A DNA stretch of 64,000 nucleotides, taken from contig NW_026251790.1 in the NCBI RefSeq assembly GCF_025024155.1, positions 1 through 64,000 on the forward strand, in the 5' to 3' direction. Numbering within the stretch: the stretch's first letter is position 1; each line of letters begins with the position of its first letter. The position numbers and the translations under genes were made by a program. This DNA is from Gamsiella multidivaricata (taxonomy: Eukaryota; Mortierellomycota; Mortierellomycetes; Mortierellales; Mortierellaceae). The notes beneath the pieces are model-generated. The model ran no database searches. It saw only the letters and a list, made by a program, of their open reading frames with translations, and had not been told where the DNA came from. Below are positions 11,340 through 22,114 of the stretch, piece after piece.

Positions 11340-12045
11340 GAACCCAGATATGGCACAGGAAGGTGTGGGCAATGGCCAATGCTGGCGGAGCAGCAGCTGC
11401 ATGGGATGATACATTTGAGTGCCACAGGGTTTGAGGAAACCAAAAACAGGGGTGGCAGCTGAAGTGCTGGTCTGAGGTACAGCAGCGCATGGACTAAACT
11501 AAGTGTGCGGAGAAGCGGGATGCGCGATCGATCGAAGGAATAAGGGTGTGCATGTGTCTTCGGAAGGTGGCACGACTTCGATGCGGGGATATGGGTGCAC
11601 AACAATGCACAGTACTCTGCAGGCCGTATTCTCCGAGAGACACTGCGACACATTTCTCTCGCAAGCACCCTTCGGGTTGTTTTCTTTTCATTTGGCGCCC
11701 TCGGCTGATTGGCCAATTGCGGCCATTTGCCACCGACCTTGTATTTTGAGTTCTGTGCCTGACTCTGTGCCTGGCTCTTTTACCTGGAATGGCACACAGC
11801 TGGATGCACAAGGTTGCGCACGGGCTGTGTGCACGCAGTGTGAGAGCACATCAAATAGCCGGGCAACAATGACCGGAGTATGTCTCACATCCGAGCGCCA
11901 TGCGACGATGCATCTTCCAACAATTGCTGGGGCGCACCGTGCAGCACAGAGACATTCCTTTCCTTGCCTTACCTTGCCTTTCCTTGCCTTTCCTCGCCCT
12001 TTGCCGCCTTTCCTTGCCTTCCTTGCCTTCCTTGCCTTCCTCGAG
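11340..12045 (+). promoter_or_regulatory. Upstream region of the repeat-peptide gene with CCTTGCCTT array
   Basis: No gene is visible here. The last 85 bp (about 11956-12040) is an almost pure pyrimidine array of CCTTGCCTT-like units, directly followed by a TATA box. Such C/T blocks next to TATA are common in strongly expressed fungal genes. Confidence 0.5.
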
Positions 12046-12053
12046 TATAAATA
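12046..12053 (+). promoter_or_regulatory. TATA box (TATAAATA)
   Basis: A full TATAAATA match lies 165-172 bp before the start codon of the repeat-peptide gene and right after the pyrimidine array. It is one of the clearest core promoters in the window. It predicts a transcription start near 12080 and a leader of about 135 nt rich in CA. Confidence 0.7.
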
Positions 12054-12217
12054 CAAGATCATGTCCCCCAGTTTCGGTTCGTATTTTCTTCACACAACAG
12101 ATCCCATCTCATCCCCACTACTTTCCCTTCTCTCTTCTTCGCGCCTACAGTAGTCCCCTACTTTACGAACACCTGCCCTAATCCCACGCTCGTACACATA
12201 CACATACACAACACACC

Positions 12218-12850
12218 ATGAAGATCCAGGCCAGTCTGATTGCTGCAGTCATCCTCACCATTGCTGGTGTCAAGGCTTTGCCGATTAACCCGGAGGCTGT
12301 CGGTCCTAATATGCGTCTCCCAGTCATGGAAATGAAGGAAGCTATCAACCCTCGCATGCGCCTTCCAGTGATGGACCTCAAGGAGGCTATCAACCCTCGT
12401 ATGCGTCTCCCAGTCATGGATCTCAAAGAGGCTATCAATCCCCGCATGCGTCTCCCGGTCATGGATATGGAGGAAGAAGCTGTTGGTCCCCGCATGCGTC
12501 TCCCAGTCATGGAAATGAAGGAAGCTATCAACCCTCGCATGCGCCTTCCAGTGATGGACCTCAAGGAGGCTATCAACCCTCGCATGCGCCTTCCAGTGAT
12601 GGACCTCAAGGAGGCTATCAACCCTCGTATGCGTCTCCCAGTCATGGATCTCAAAGAGGCTATCAATCCCCGCATGCGTCTCCCGGTCATGGATATGGAG
12701 GAAGAAGCTGTTGGTCCCCGCATGCGTCTCCCAGTCATGGAAATGAAGGAAGCTATCAATCCTCGCATGCGTCTCCCAGTCATGGAAATGGAGGAAGAAG
12801 CTGTTGGTCCCCGCATGCGCCTTCCAGTCATGGATCTCGAGGAGAACTAA
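12218..12850 (+). CDS. Secreted tandem-repeat peptide precursor (12 repeats)
   Basis: Single-exon gene of 210 residues, not assigned to a known family. Residues 1-20 form a textbook signal peptide (hydrophobic core AAVILTIAG, cleavage after VKA). The rest is twelve repeats of 15-16 residues with the invariant hexapeptide MRLPVM. The usual unit is EAINPRMRLPVMDLK; variants use VGPR for INPR and MEMK, DMEE or MEMEE at the end. The copies group into a higher-order pattern: one GP copy, several INP copies, then a copy ending EEE. Eleven of twelve hexapeptides follow Pro-Arg (the first follows Pro-Asn). There is no cysteine, no dibasic Lys-Arg site and no membrane segment. The TATA box and pyrimidine block argue for strong expression. 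Likely a polyprotein precursor of small secreted peptides, or a structural wall or matrix protein. Confidence 0.85.
   Translation: MKIQASLIAAVILTIAGVKALPINPEAVGPNMRLPVMEMKEAINPRMRLPVMDLKEAINPRMRLPVMDLKEAINPRMRLPVMDMEEEAVGPRMRLPVMEMKEAINPRMRLPVMDLKEAINPRMRLPVMDLKEAINPRMRLPVMDLKEAINPRMRLPVMDMEEEAVGPRMRLPVMEMKEAINPRMRLPVMEMEEEAVGPRMRLPVMDLEEN
12293..12840 (+). repeat. 45/48 bp coding tandem array, 12 copies
   Basis: Near-identical DNA units of 45 bp (48 bp in copies with an extra Glu codon) sharing ATGCGTCTCCCAGTCATG or close variants. Whole blocks of four to five units are duplicated almost base for base, which indicates recent unequal exchange. Because the unit is a multiple of three, two spurious frames stay open on the opposite strand. 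Confidence 0.9.
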
Positions 12851-15682
12851 GAGCACAGCACCCAGCGACCACACCATGCTCAACCACATAGGGTTCTTCA
12901 CCTCACGAGGCAGTTTCTCTTCTTTCATTCTCTACTATACCCATCCTGCATAGCGATTAATATCTCAGTTCTCGTAATGGCTAATTGTACATATTGCAAT
13001 AAACTACTTGTCTTTTCAATTTACTCTGACCCACTTAAGAAACGAAGGATGCATCTCTGATATACTAAATAAATGGGTAGCTGAACTCGGTTTCCTTGTG
13101 CGAATGGATGGGGTATCTGTGTAAGAAAGACACCGGAAACGCGTGGTGAAAGAATGTCGCGTCTCGCTATGATTTTATTTGTCGTCCTGCTTCCGCTCTG
13201 TACATGAGATCACCCAGCCATACAACACCTCGAAAGCGGGTTCGCCATAAAGGTGTCCTCCAGCGGCGCCATTATTTTCTGCTGCAGTGTGCACGTTCCC
13301 CACAGCTCCCCTCTTTCGTTCGCCAGCGAGTTCTGATCAGTTCCATGGTCTTTGGATGCAACATGCACAAATAAAGATAACGGTGATAGCCGGATTCATT
13401 TGCTCGGGTCGAGGACAAGCAAGGCGACGTCGCAAACATGGGCCTGGTTGACCCCACTCTTCAGGTTGAGATCTTGTCCAGAGCTAAAGAGTGACCTGGA
13501 CTATGGCACACTGTGGCGATGGCCAGTATCGAGAGGGCTTGTGAGGCTATAGAACAGCCTGTGGTTCTAAAGCGGTGCTTTACGATTCTATGTAAACGAT
13601 AGTCTACTGCTGCTGCTGCTGCTGTAAAGTCGAAAGAGTGGTGTCGTGGGTAACAGTGCAGCAGCTGCGATTGGTTGGACTGTACTAGAAAGCGCCGCAG
13701 CATCTGGTGCCGGTTCGTCGCTTTTATTATTTTTTTATTGACGCGTCTTTGCAGCGTTTAGTGGACGCGTGAGGCTTGTGACAGCTAAATAAAGACGGCC
13801 AAGAGGACGTGCGCGTAGAACTTGTCTCTTCCCTTTCTGCTCTGCCTTCTCCTCCTCCCTTCATTGGCCCCTCCCTTCATCGGTCCCTCTCTTCCTGGTC
13901 GCCCTCCCTGGTCCGCCCTGTCAAGGTTACTGAAAAAGGTAATGGTAATGATGTGCTTGGTCCGAGTCAAGCTCGAGCAAGGCAGTGTTGAGCTCCTTGG
14001 GTGGAACCAAGTCACACCCCAGCTCTCTGCTGGCCTGGGTTGTCCACGTACTGGCTACGGTGCGTCGGGCTCTTGGGGTTGGAAGCATGTAAGTACGCCT
14101 GGGGCCAACACACTTGCACATCCATATTGCCGATGACCAGAACCACAGGAGGGGTACGTATCGTGCGTATCTCGTGGTGCTGTCCGCGCTTTAAAGCGGT
14201 GCTCTTTCTATTTCTTTTTGTTTGGCTTCGCAGACCTGGCTTTTGTCTTGAGGGACACTAGCACACTAGCTTCAGGTTCAAGTTGTCTTTCGGATGACGA
14301 GTAGTCCTTTTGGGTGACAAGTTCCTCTTTTGGATGGCTGTGACAGAAGACAACATGCACATGCACTTGATATGGGTGGAGCGAGCAATCCTTCATTCGT
14401 GCATGACTTTGCCACTGGGGAACACAAGATCTAGGGCTGTTTACAGCTCTCATTAACCACTACATTTTTTCTCAGCCTTATGACACCCGGTAGGCAACGC
14501 CCGATCTGTCCTCTTGGCTCCGACTCGTAGGTCTCTCTGCCCAAGCAAGCGCGGCTGGCAATATTTCCAGAGTATGGATTTAGCCAGCTGGACTGCCGGG
14601 TCATGATCACATCGCACTGGGGATGGTAGCGAGGTATTGTGGAGCCCTGATACGAGACAAGCGGGGTGGTAGGATGCCAATCCCACGAGTGCGCAACTCT
14701 GCGACATGAAAAGGAGCAGCATCCACAAGGCTCCAAGAATAGCCGCAAGCACCAGTCGAATAACAGATGGTTTGTCCACTATGTTATGATGGTTCGATGG
14801 TTTCTGTTCACTCTTCTCTAGGTTTATTCTTGGTTCAGCCTACGGCAGCAACTTTAGAGGCCTAGGTGAGAAACAATACTGCATGTCCACATGCACAAGT
14901 ACACTAGCTATTCCATTAGCAACAACAATAAAGTGAAGAAAAGTATAAAGACACGCGTCCATAATGAAAGAGTGGAGAAGGCCTCTAATAGGTATGTGCT
15001 GTATTTGGGTGAAGAGCAGGACCATTTGCACAAATGGACACATGTACGGAGCATAACAAACTAGAAAAAGAGAAAGGTAAGGAGAGATGCCGATGAAGCG
15101 AGTATGGTCTTCTGTTGCTCTAGTGCGATCCATGCGAATGTTCGACGTTGTATTGCAACGGGTACCGAGGTGTTCTTTTTTATTTTATACGTAATCATTT
15201 GTCTATGCGGAGAGGAGCGCGTTTTCCGCTGGTTTGACGAAAGGCGATAGGGATGCCGCTCGTGAAGAATCAGTCTCCTCTACATCGTAGATTGGCTTTG
15301 ATCTGGTTGACACGCGACGCACTACAACAGCAGACGCGTACACGTTGCGTGAGCTGGGACAACAAATATTTTCGTCAGAACTGAACAGTTCGCCTCTAAA
15401 CACTGAGCGCACTGCAGAGGATGGAGCAAAGCGAATACGGAGAGAAGGGAAAGACTTTTTTTTTCTTCTTTTTGACTCCTTATTCGTGCCAGAACAAGCC
15501 ATGGCCATTATGAACAATGGAAGCATCTGTTGATCACTGACATAGTCCACGTTCTTCTAGATACCCATGATAAAACAAAAGAGTTCCGAGCCTTTAAAGC
15601 TACATTTGCACATTAAATAGCGCAACCACCTTCATAATTAAGACCATATTTAATATTGTACAATGTTCAAGCCTTCGGATCT
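12851..15682. other. Long gene-free interval
   Basis: About 2.8 kb with no gene I can support. The first 170 bp holds the repeat-gene 3' UTR with an AATAAA at about 13002. A (CTG)6 run lies near 13607-13624. Five ACGCGT hexamers occur at 13139, 13741, 13765, about 14953 and about 15334. A hydrophobic minus-strand frame at 14453-14779 begins with GTG and has no ATG, so it was not accepted. Confidence 0.55.
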
Positions 15683-18600
15683 CTAGTAAGTTGCCTTCTC
15701 AGGATACAGCTCCTTATGTCGTCGGAGCCTCCGCATCTCCCTCTCATACCTTCTCCGGTTCACTCGCTGCCTCGCCTTGTACGCCCACCACCTCACCGGA
15801 TCCGGCACAAACACTGTACCAATCGCCATCGGTGGAAGACACTGATCCACCTGCTCCGCTCCCTGTGTCGTCTCGACATTGACATTCGCAGTGGTGTTAC
15901 TAAGTGTTCCAGTTTCACTATCCGCGGGCAGGATCATGAGAGGCCGCGTGCTCGCATCACCAGGGAACACAACCAACACGTTCACGGCTACCAATGGGCC
16001 AGGCTCATACTCCTGTCGCCCACGCATCCGAACCGGCGCATGTTCTGCCGCTACCTCCTCAGATCTCGGGCCACGCAGACCGATAGCGTCTTCGCCCACA
16101 TATGTCGGCAAATGTGTTCCTTCGTGGCTAGGCTTCTCGAACTGCTCCATCTCAATCCCCTCCGAGTGTTCAACTTGACCACCCATGTCTCTATCTGCCG
16201 TAGAACCGCCGCCGCGTGATCGGGCCGTCAGCGAAGCAGCCACAGTCTGCGCCCGTCTCAGCGCACCCTTGACACGCGATGTCGTCCGCGTGTTCATCAC
16301 CGCACTCCTGCGCGACGGTGTTCGAACTGGTATTACAGATGTTCTTCTGTCGCTGACTGATTGTGGCTGCTGAGCAAGCGACCGCCGGTATCGTCGGAAA
16401 TTCCTCTTGGTCCTTGGGACGAGTTCGCCATGGAAAACAAGCGGCTCGATCGAGATCGGCTGAACCTTAGTCGGATTCCGATGTTGCCGCTGTTTGATAC
16501 CCTCATTTCCGATCGCAGTGAGGCCCTGTGGAGACAAAAGTCCGAGCTCCAAGACCTGCTGCTCTTCATCACGCGTGCTACCAGCACTCGCTCCAACTCC
16601 AGCCCCCATCTCAGCGTTTGTTGGTAGTTCTTCCGCGATATCATCGTATCCATTGTCTGTCAGTCCCTCCTCATCCTCTGACTTGACAGCGGAGTGATCC
16701 CGAAATCTCTTTAACGAGGACGATCGACCAAGGCTCTTTAGCGACCATCTGTGCTTCAGACTGCCACGTATCTTTGGTTCCTTACTCTGGATTCCAGACG
16801 AGGAGCTTGGCGGTGACGCTTCCAGGTTGCAAATATAATCCGGTCGCGCGCGATAGTCCCTCTTCTCATCATCGACTCCTGCGCCAGTCGTGCTTACTCC
16901 TAGACAGTTACTCCTCACGTGTCGATGTCGAAGAGTGTTGGACTCAACTCCTGCAGCAGCTGTGGACATACTCTTCACATCCTTCTGATCCTGCTGCACA
17001 CCAACAACGACCCGATACATTGGCTTCATGTTCGCCAGACTCTGATCATCCCTCGCCGCCAAAGCCTGTGCTACTCCCTGCCGCCTTCGTTCCTCTTCCT
17101 CTTCTTCTTCTTCCGCCAACATCCTCAACTCAGTCCTAGCTCTACGGATCTGCTCGCGTTCGTTCAGCCTCTTCTTGATCTTATATCCCACCAGGACCAG
17201 CAGAATCACTCCAAAGATAAAGCCAACCATCATAAACCCGAGTGTCGCTAGATTAAACTGTGACCCCTTTTTGCCACCATCATCTTCTGGGTGGTCGAGC
17301 AGGCTGACCGTCAGTGTGAACGCGATCGGCACAGAATTCGAATTCTTAAGCCTATAGACATAGTATCCCGAAAACCGTCTGGGATCTCCCGCTGCGAAAT
17401 CCACGACTGTTGAAGTGGACTGTCGTAGAGCTGACGAAGACGCTGAAGCATCCAGCCCCGAGTACTTTGTCCAGCGGTTCAATAGCTCACTGGTATTCAA
17501 AATCCCAGCCAGCGTAATCACAGGACTATCACCCACAGTTATATTGTCGGAGGTTGTGGGTACGTCCGTAGGGATGGGCGAAGAGGTCTCAGAGTAGCCG
17601 TTCCAGGAATCATCCGTGAGTCCATGCGTCGCTCGCCAGTACATATTCATAAACCCTTCCCAGACGTTCTGGGATGCAAAGTCCATCGGTAGCGAAGGAC
17701 TCGTGAGCAGCGAAAACCGGATATCCAGATCCTGCGCGTCGATGTAGGTTTTGAATGTCAACGATTGTCCAGGCTGCATCGTGTACGAGTATGAGACGTT
17801 GAGGTCGAGCGCAATATGGGTCGGACAAGTGTCTGGTGTCAAGACTTGGCCCTTCAGTTCGGGTCGTTGGCGGATCAAATCCTGCAGGGTCCCGTTCATG
17901 GGAATGTCGGAGCTATTACCGAGGAGGTAAGCTGGGCTGGTTGCAGATGCTGCGGAGGAAGCCTTTGCTTTGTCCGTGTCAAAGAGACAAAGTCCGTTGA
18001 TATAGGAGCAATAACTGTCATTGCAGTCCTGGCAGTCGTCATAGTAACTGCACCATCGTAATGCTATTCAAGACAATAAACCATCGTTTACATTAGCACA
18101 TTATCTCGGCGGGCGAACAACGTCGCACGCAAAGCCGGTAAAGAGAGTCAACTTACCTCGGCAGTTGTTGAGATCAGCCGGCGCAGGCGTAGAAATACCC
18201 AATGTGAAGTTCAGCATGTCCTGATGTTCCTTTCCATCAAACCCGCCAAAGATATACATCGTCCATGCAGTTTTACTTCCGCCAGTCGATCCTGGTGGCC
18301 GAAGAACCATCGTATGATTGACTCTGTTCCTCATGATGCCTTCTGTGTCTGACACATCGTAAGAAGTCCACCTCTGACATGCTATCGACATAGTTGCGGA
18401 ACAAGAAAACGCTGTCAGAAATGCTCCTCACCAATCTCGTGAATGTCCTGTCGACATGGATAAATAGATGATCCACTTACAAAGATCATAGATCGATACT
18501 TTGCCGACATAGCATGCTTCTGCTTTCGCACTGAGTCCAAGTCCATATGGCCTCATCCCTCCATAGATCAGAACCATATCGTCGCCCATTAATCCTGCTG

Positions 18601-19718
18601 GCGCCCAAACTCCCGACACGGGGTCATACAAGACAGGAGGCAGGTTCTGCGGTGCTATCATGCTGTTCTGCGACCCATCTCCTGAGTCGTCCTCCCCCGA
18701 ATCCGTTCCATTGTCCGAAGGTTGTCCATCATTCGTTACCATCGGCGTAGCCGTCAAAGGATCGATCCGCGGTGCTAGCGCATACCACAAACCCTGCTCG
18801 AGAAAATACTGGTATGTGATAACATTCCTTGTCGTCTGGTTGACCATCCCCCCAAAGAAATAGATCGACTCTGTCGCCTTGTGATACACGGCCGTCGCGC
18901 CTGCGAGTCCTACCGAGTTCTGGCGAGCGGCCTTCTTCCACTTATCAGCTCCGACATCATACATATTGATGTCGCGCATTGTCTCGCCTGCGGCGTTCAT
19001 GCCTCCAAAGACCGCCAGTTGTGTCGAGTTGTTGGTCGTGACAACGACACAGGCAGCTCCGATCCTGGCTGCGGGTAACTGATCAGAGTAGGTGAGTTGT
19101 AGTTGCGCCCACTGTTTCCCGTTGAACTTCCAAATGTCGCCCATGCCTCCGATGATAGAGACGCCGCCATAGATGTAGAGATCGCTGTCGTACACGAATG
19201 CAAAATGCCCATAGCGAGGATCGGGGGTCCTGGAGGTCACCGTTAACTTTTTCCATGTATTGGTTGCTATGTATGAGAGTGTACAAACATCGCATCAGTC
19301 AGCGTGTTAGCATGCCAGAGGATGTGCCATAACTGGTAGTCGAAAGAGAAGAACCTTACCAAAGTTATAGGAGAGCAAGTCTGACATGAACGTGGTCTGG
19401 GAACTCGTTCCTCCACTGATATAGACCGTGTCCTTTGCAGAGTCGTACGCCATTGCATGCTGTGACCTTGGAGTGAAGTCTTTGAATACAGCCGTTTCTA
19501 CAGAAACGAAAATAAAAAATGCCCGCATTGAGACATTGAGTAAGATGAGCAGTAACAAATATGGCTATAAATGTTTTTCTGGTATCACCCATTTTTTTTT
19601 CTTCCTTTTTACCTGACTGACAAACAGATCCTGTGTACATGCTGCTACAAACACAGCTGTTGGCACTACACGTCCCTCTGCCCGAATTCAAGCAGACATC
19701 GCATGGCACTTTAAGCGG

Positions 19719-19749
<31 letters not shown>

Positions 19750-20912
19750 AAATGGAAGGATACGGTTGCGTTTTAGCGACTCGATTATGCTTTCTTCGTT
19801 TTTTTCATGCAATAAAATATATCTCAATGGAAAGAGAGACAGAGCAAGTGAAAAACAAAAATGAACAAAACTTACACACGGACGTCCACCCGGCCGTAAA
19901 CCCTACAGATCCAGGTGTCTGCTCCTGAGTCGTGAAGACAGCTGTCATCACTGGTCCAGAAGAGTACAGCGTCGGGACACTGTCCATCCAAATGTTCCCG
20001 CATAGTTTCGCAATCACGGGCGAGGACGTGTCTGGTCCGTCGTAGAGCGTTAGATAATCAATCCTGCGTTTGTATCAAGCCCCAAGTAAATCGTATGAGT
20101 CTCAGGGGCAGAAGACATGCGTGGCCCAAGCCAAACGGTGTCATTAACAAAAAAGAAAAAAAAAGAAAAAAAAAAACTTACCCGCAAACAAGTTGGATGG
20201 GCGACCAAAACGTCAATTGAATGATATAAGGTGTTGAAGACGACTTTTCGCTCCCTGCCAATGTCGATGATGATGATGTCGGCGCCGGAGTCGACGCATT
20301 GGTGTAGGCCAGCATGGTCCAAGTACAAGATCGCGTCTGTGTCGGATACACTCCATCCGCGGAATTACTCGAGAACGATCCATTCCATCCTGGGCCTAGA
20401 ACCTGAGGCATATCCGAGTTACAATTGGTCGTCGCTGCCCTGATATCGCCTCGGTAGACGTATTCATGGGAGGGTCGGTTTCTGGGTGGATCCTGGGCCA
20501 TAGGATCTAGATGATATACTGGAAAAGTCTCCCCCCGATTGGCCACTTCAGCCAGCAAACCATTGGGGGAAATAGCGCTCTTTTCTTTACCGGGTTCCTG
20601 GTGGAGCGCAAGAAAGAGTTCGTCTTGGTTGCGATTGTTGGGTTCAAGATGTGAATTCGATAGTGTGAGATCAGATCTAGATCTCAGTGTGGTCTCGCCA
20701 AGGTCATGATGGCTTTCCCTCTTATATATGCTGATGCCGTTGGTTTGCGGTTGTTGAGACACAGCTGAGGACGCCGGTACTGCGGTAACAAAGGGGCGAA
20801 GGGAGGTGGTGGAGGCGGCGTGCTCTGGATCGATGAGGGACTGGAGGGCGATGGTGCACAGCAGCAGAAGCAAAAAGAGGGGCAACCACCGCGGCTGTCC
20901 CTTAAGCGCCAT
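15683..20912 (-). CDS. Attractin-like CUB/EGF/kelch/PSI membrane protein
   Basis: 1514-residue type I membrane protein. Minus-strand exons are 20912-20182, 20063-19876, 19708-19613, 19497-19360, 19266-18481, 18381-18157 and 18063-15683; phases rejoin throughout. Order: signal peptide (1-32), polar stretch, CUB domain (about 165-306, with DYLTLYDGPDTSSPVIAKLCG), one EGF-like unit (CDVCLNSGRGTCSANSCVC), kelch repeats (about 345-700, motifs such as YIYGG, VFGGM, YIFGGFDG), a PSI-type Cys cluster (WCSYYDDCQDCNDSYC), a beta-rich segment, a membrane helix (about 993-1015), and a tail of about 500 residues. The tail begins KIKKRLNEREQIRRARTEL, which resembles the juxtamembrane motif of animal attractin, and later has LVAVNVLVVFPG, like the second conserved attractin tail block. 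In animals this family handles cell signalling and receptor turnover; the fungal role is unknown. A CAA microsatellite sits in intron 2. Confidence 0.87.
19719..19749. repeat. (CAA)n microsatellite in an intron
   Basis: About ten CAA units, just upstream (in transcript sense) of the splice acceptor for the EGF-like exon of the attractin-like gene. On the transcript it reads as TTG repeats within the pyrimidine-rich acceptor region. Confidence 0.85.
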
Positions 20913-22114
20913 GGGGGAGGTGAGGAGGCGAATCTCTCTTCCTCTTGTCGTTGCTCACTCTCAGTCCGTTCTAGCTTTCTATTTGACCTTGTAGCTGAGT
21001 GTGTTCTGATGTGTTCGTGTGTAGGTATGCAACTGTTCTGCGCCGCTGCTTATAGTGATACGGCAACTGGGTATGCGTTCCGGTTTAGTTGAGCGAAGGC
21101 GGATGTGCAGTGGTGGTGGAATGAGAGGGATGAAAGGAAGATTAAGATGAGGCCGAGGAAGAGGTGGTAGTATTGTCAGTGAGGGTGAAACGAAGGCTGA
21201 ACCTGGGCCTCAGCATGGACATGGGTTTGGAACAAAGCAGCCGATAAAATTAGTCCAGCCAAGCGAACACAATGATAGGCCGATGACGATGGGCCAGAGA
21301 GGACGCGAAACACAGGCGTTATTGTTCCCGATGTCCAATCTGTCGATTCTGTTCAGCCTGAATGAGGATAGGAAGATAGTCAATGGTATACAGGGCGTAT
21401 CAAGTGTCTATCGATATGGGAAGTGCGAAATGTGAGATGGGATGCGGCCGTGTCGAAGGAGGGCGGAGAAGGATGGAAATACTGGAAAACGAAGTTCTGT
21501 TTATTTCCGGGAACAAACGTCGGCGCAAATTCATAGTTGGCTGTTCCCAAAGAAGAGCAGCAAGAATAGCAAGAATAGCAAGAATAGCAAGAATGAAAGA
21601 GCGTCCACCAGCAGCACCAGCGATACCGGCAGGGCGGGCGTAGTTGGGATCGCTATACACACACAGTGAACAGCAAGGGGACTAATAAATCTGTCGAGTC
21701 GAGTTGAGTCGAGTCGCGTGAGTGTTGTGGGCGTACATGACGAATGTCTATAAAACAGTGACGCCCACACAGCCGACAAGTTTGCCGTCAGCATAATCCA
21801 TTCTTTTCTTCACGCCCTGCGCGTCCATCTTTCGGCTGGTCTTCGTCCATTGCCCCTGCTGCAAGTCATGCTCGTGGGAGGATATATTGGCCATAAAAAG
21901 AATGGGATGAACGGCCTTGCTCCTGGTTGACATTCATTCCTCCCTCTATCTTAGTGCGAACATCAACAGAAGCAATTGCTGCAAGGGTTTAGAAGAAGAT
22001 CCATTTAAGTTCACGCTAAAGCATCGCTGCTCAATGCTCTCGAGCATGGTATTATTTTCCATTTTAAATTGTCAAGACCGGGTAAAAAGGTCATCTTTAT
22101 TCACATGAAGGCTA
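20913..22114. other. Promoter region and gene-free interval
   Basis: 1.2 kb between the attractin-like start and the calcium-pump stop, both on the minus strand. No gene is supported. It contains four copies of a 9 bp AAGAATAGC unit (about 21562-21597) and a GAGTC-rich patch near 21695-21718. A complete ORF at 21383-21643 is explained largely by the 9 bp repeat. Confidence 0.55.
21562..21597. repeat. 9 bp direct repeat (AAGAATAGC), four copies
   Basis: Four head-to-tail copies upstream of the attractin-like gene. They keep frames open on both strands. Confidence 0.85.

Noticed and set aside
12158..12928. Two long minus-strand frames across the repeat array (217 and 256 codons)
   Set aside because: They stay open only because the repeat unit is a multiple of three. 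The plus-strand frame has the signal peptide, ATG, TATA box and conserved core.
14453..14779. Minus-strand frame with a hydrophobic start resembling a signal peptide
   Set aside because: It starts with GTG, has no ATG in frame, no family and no promoter signal.
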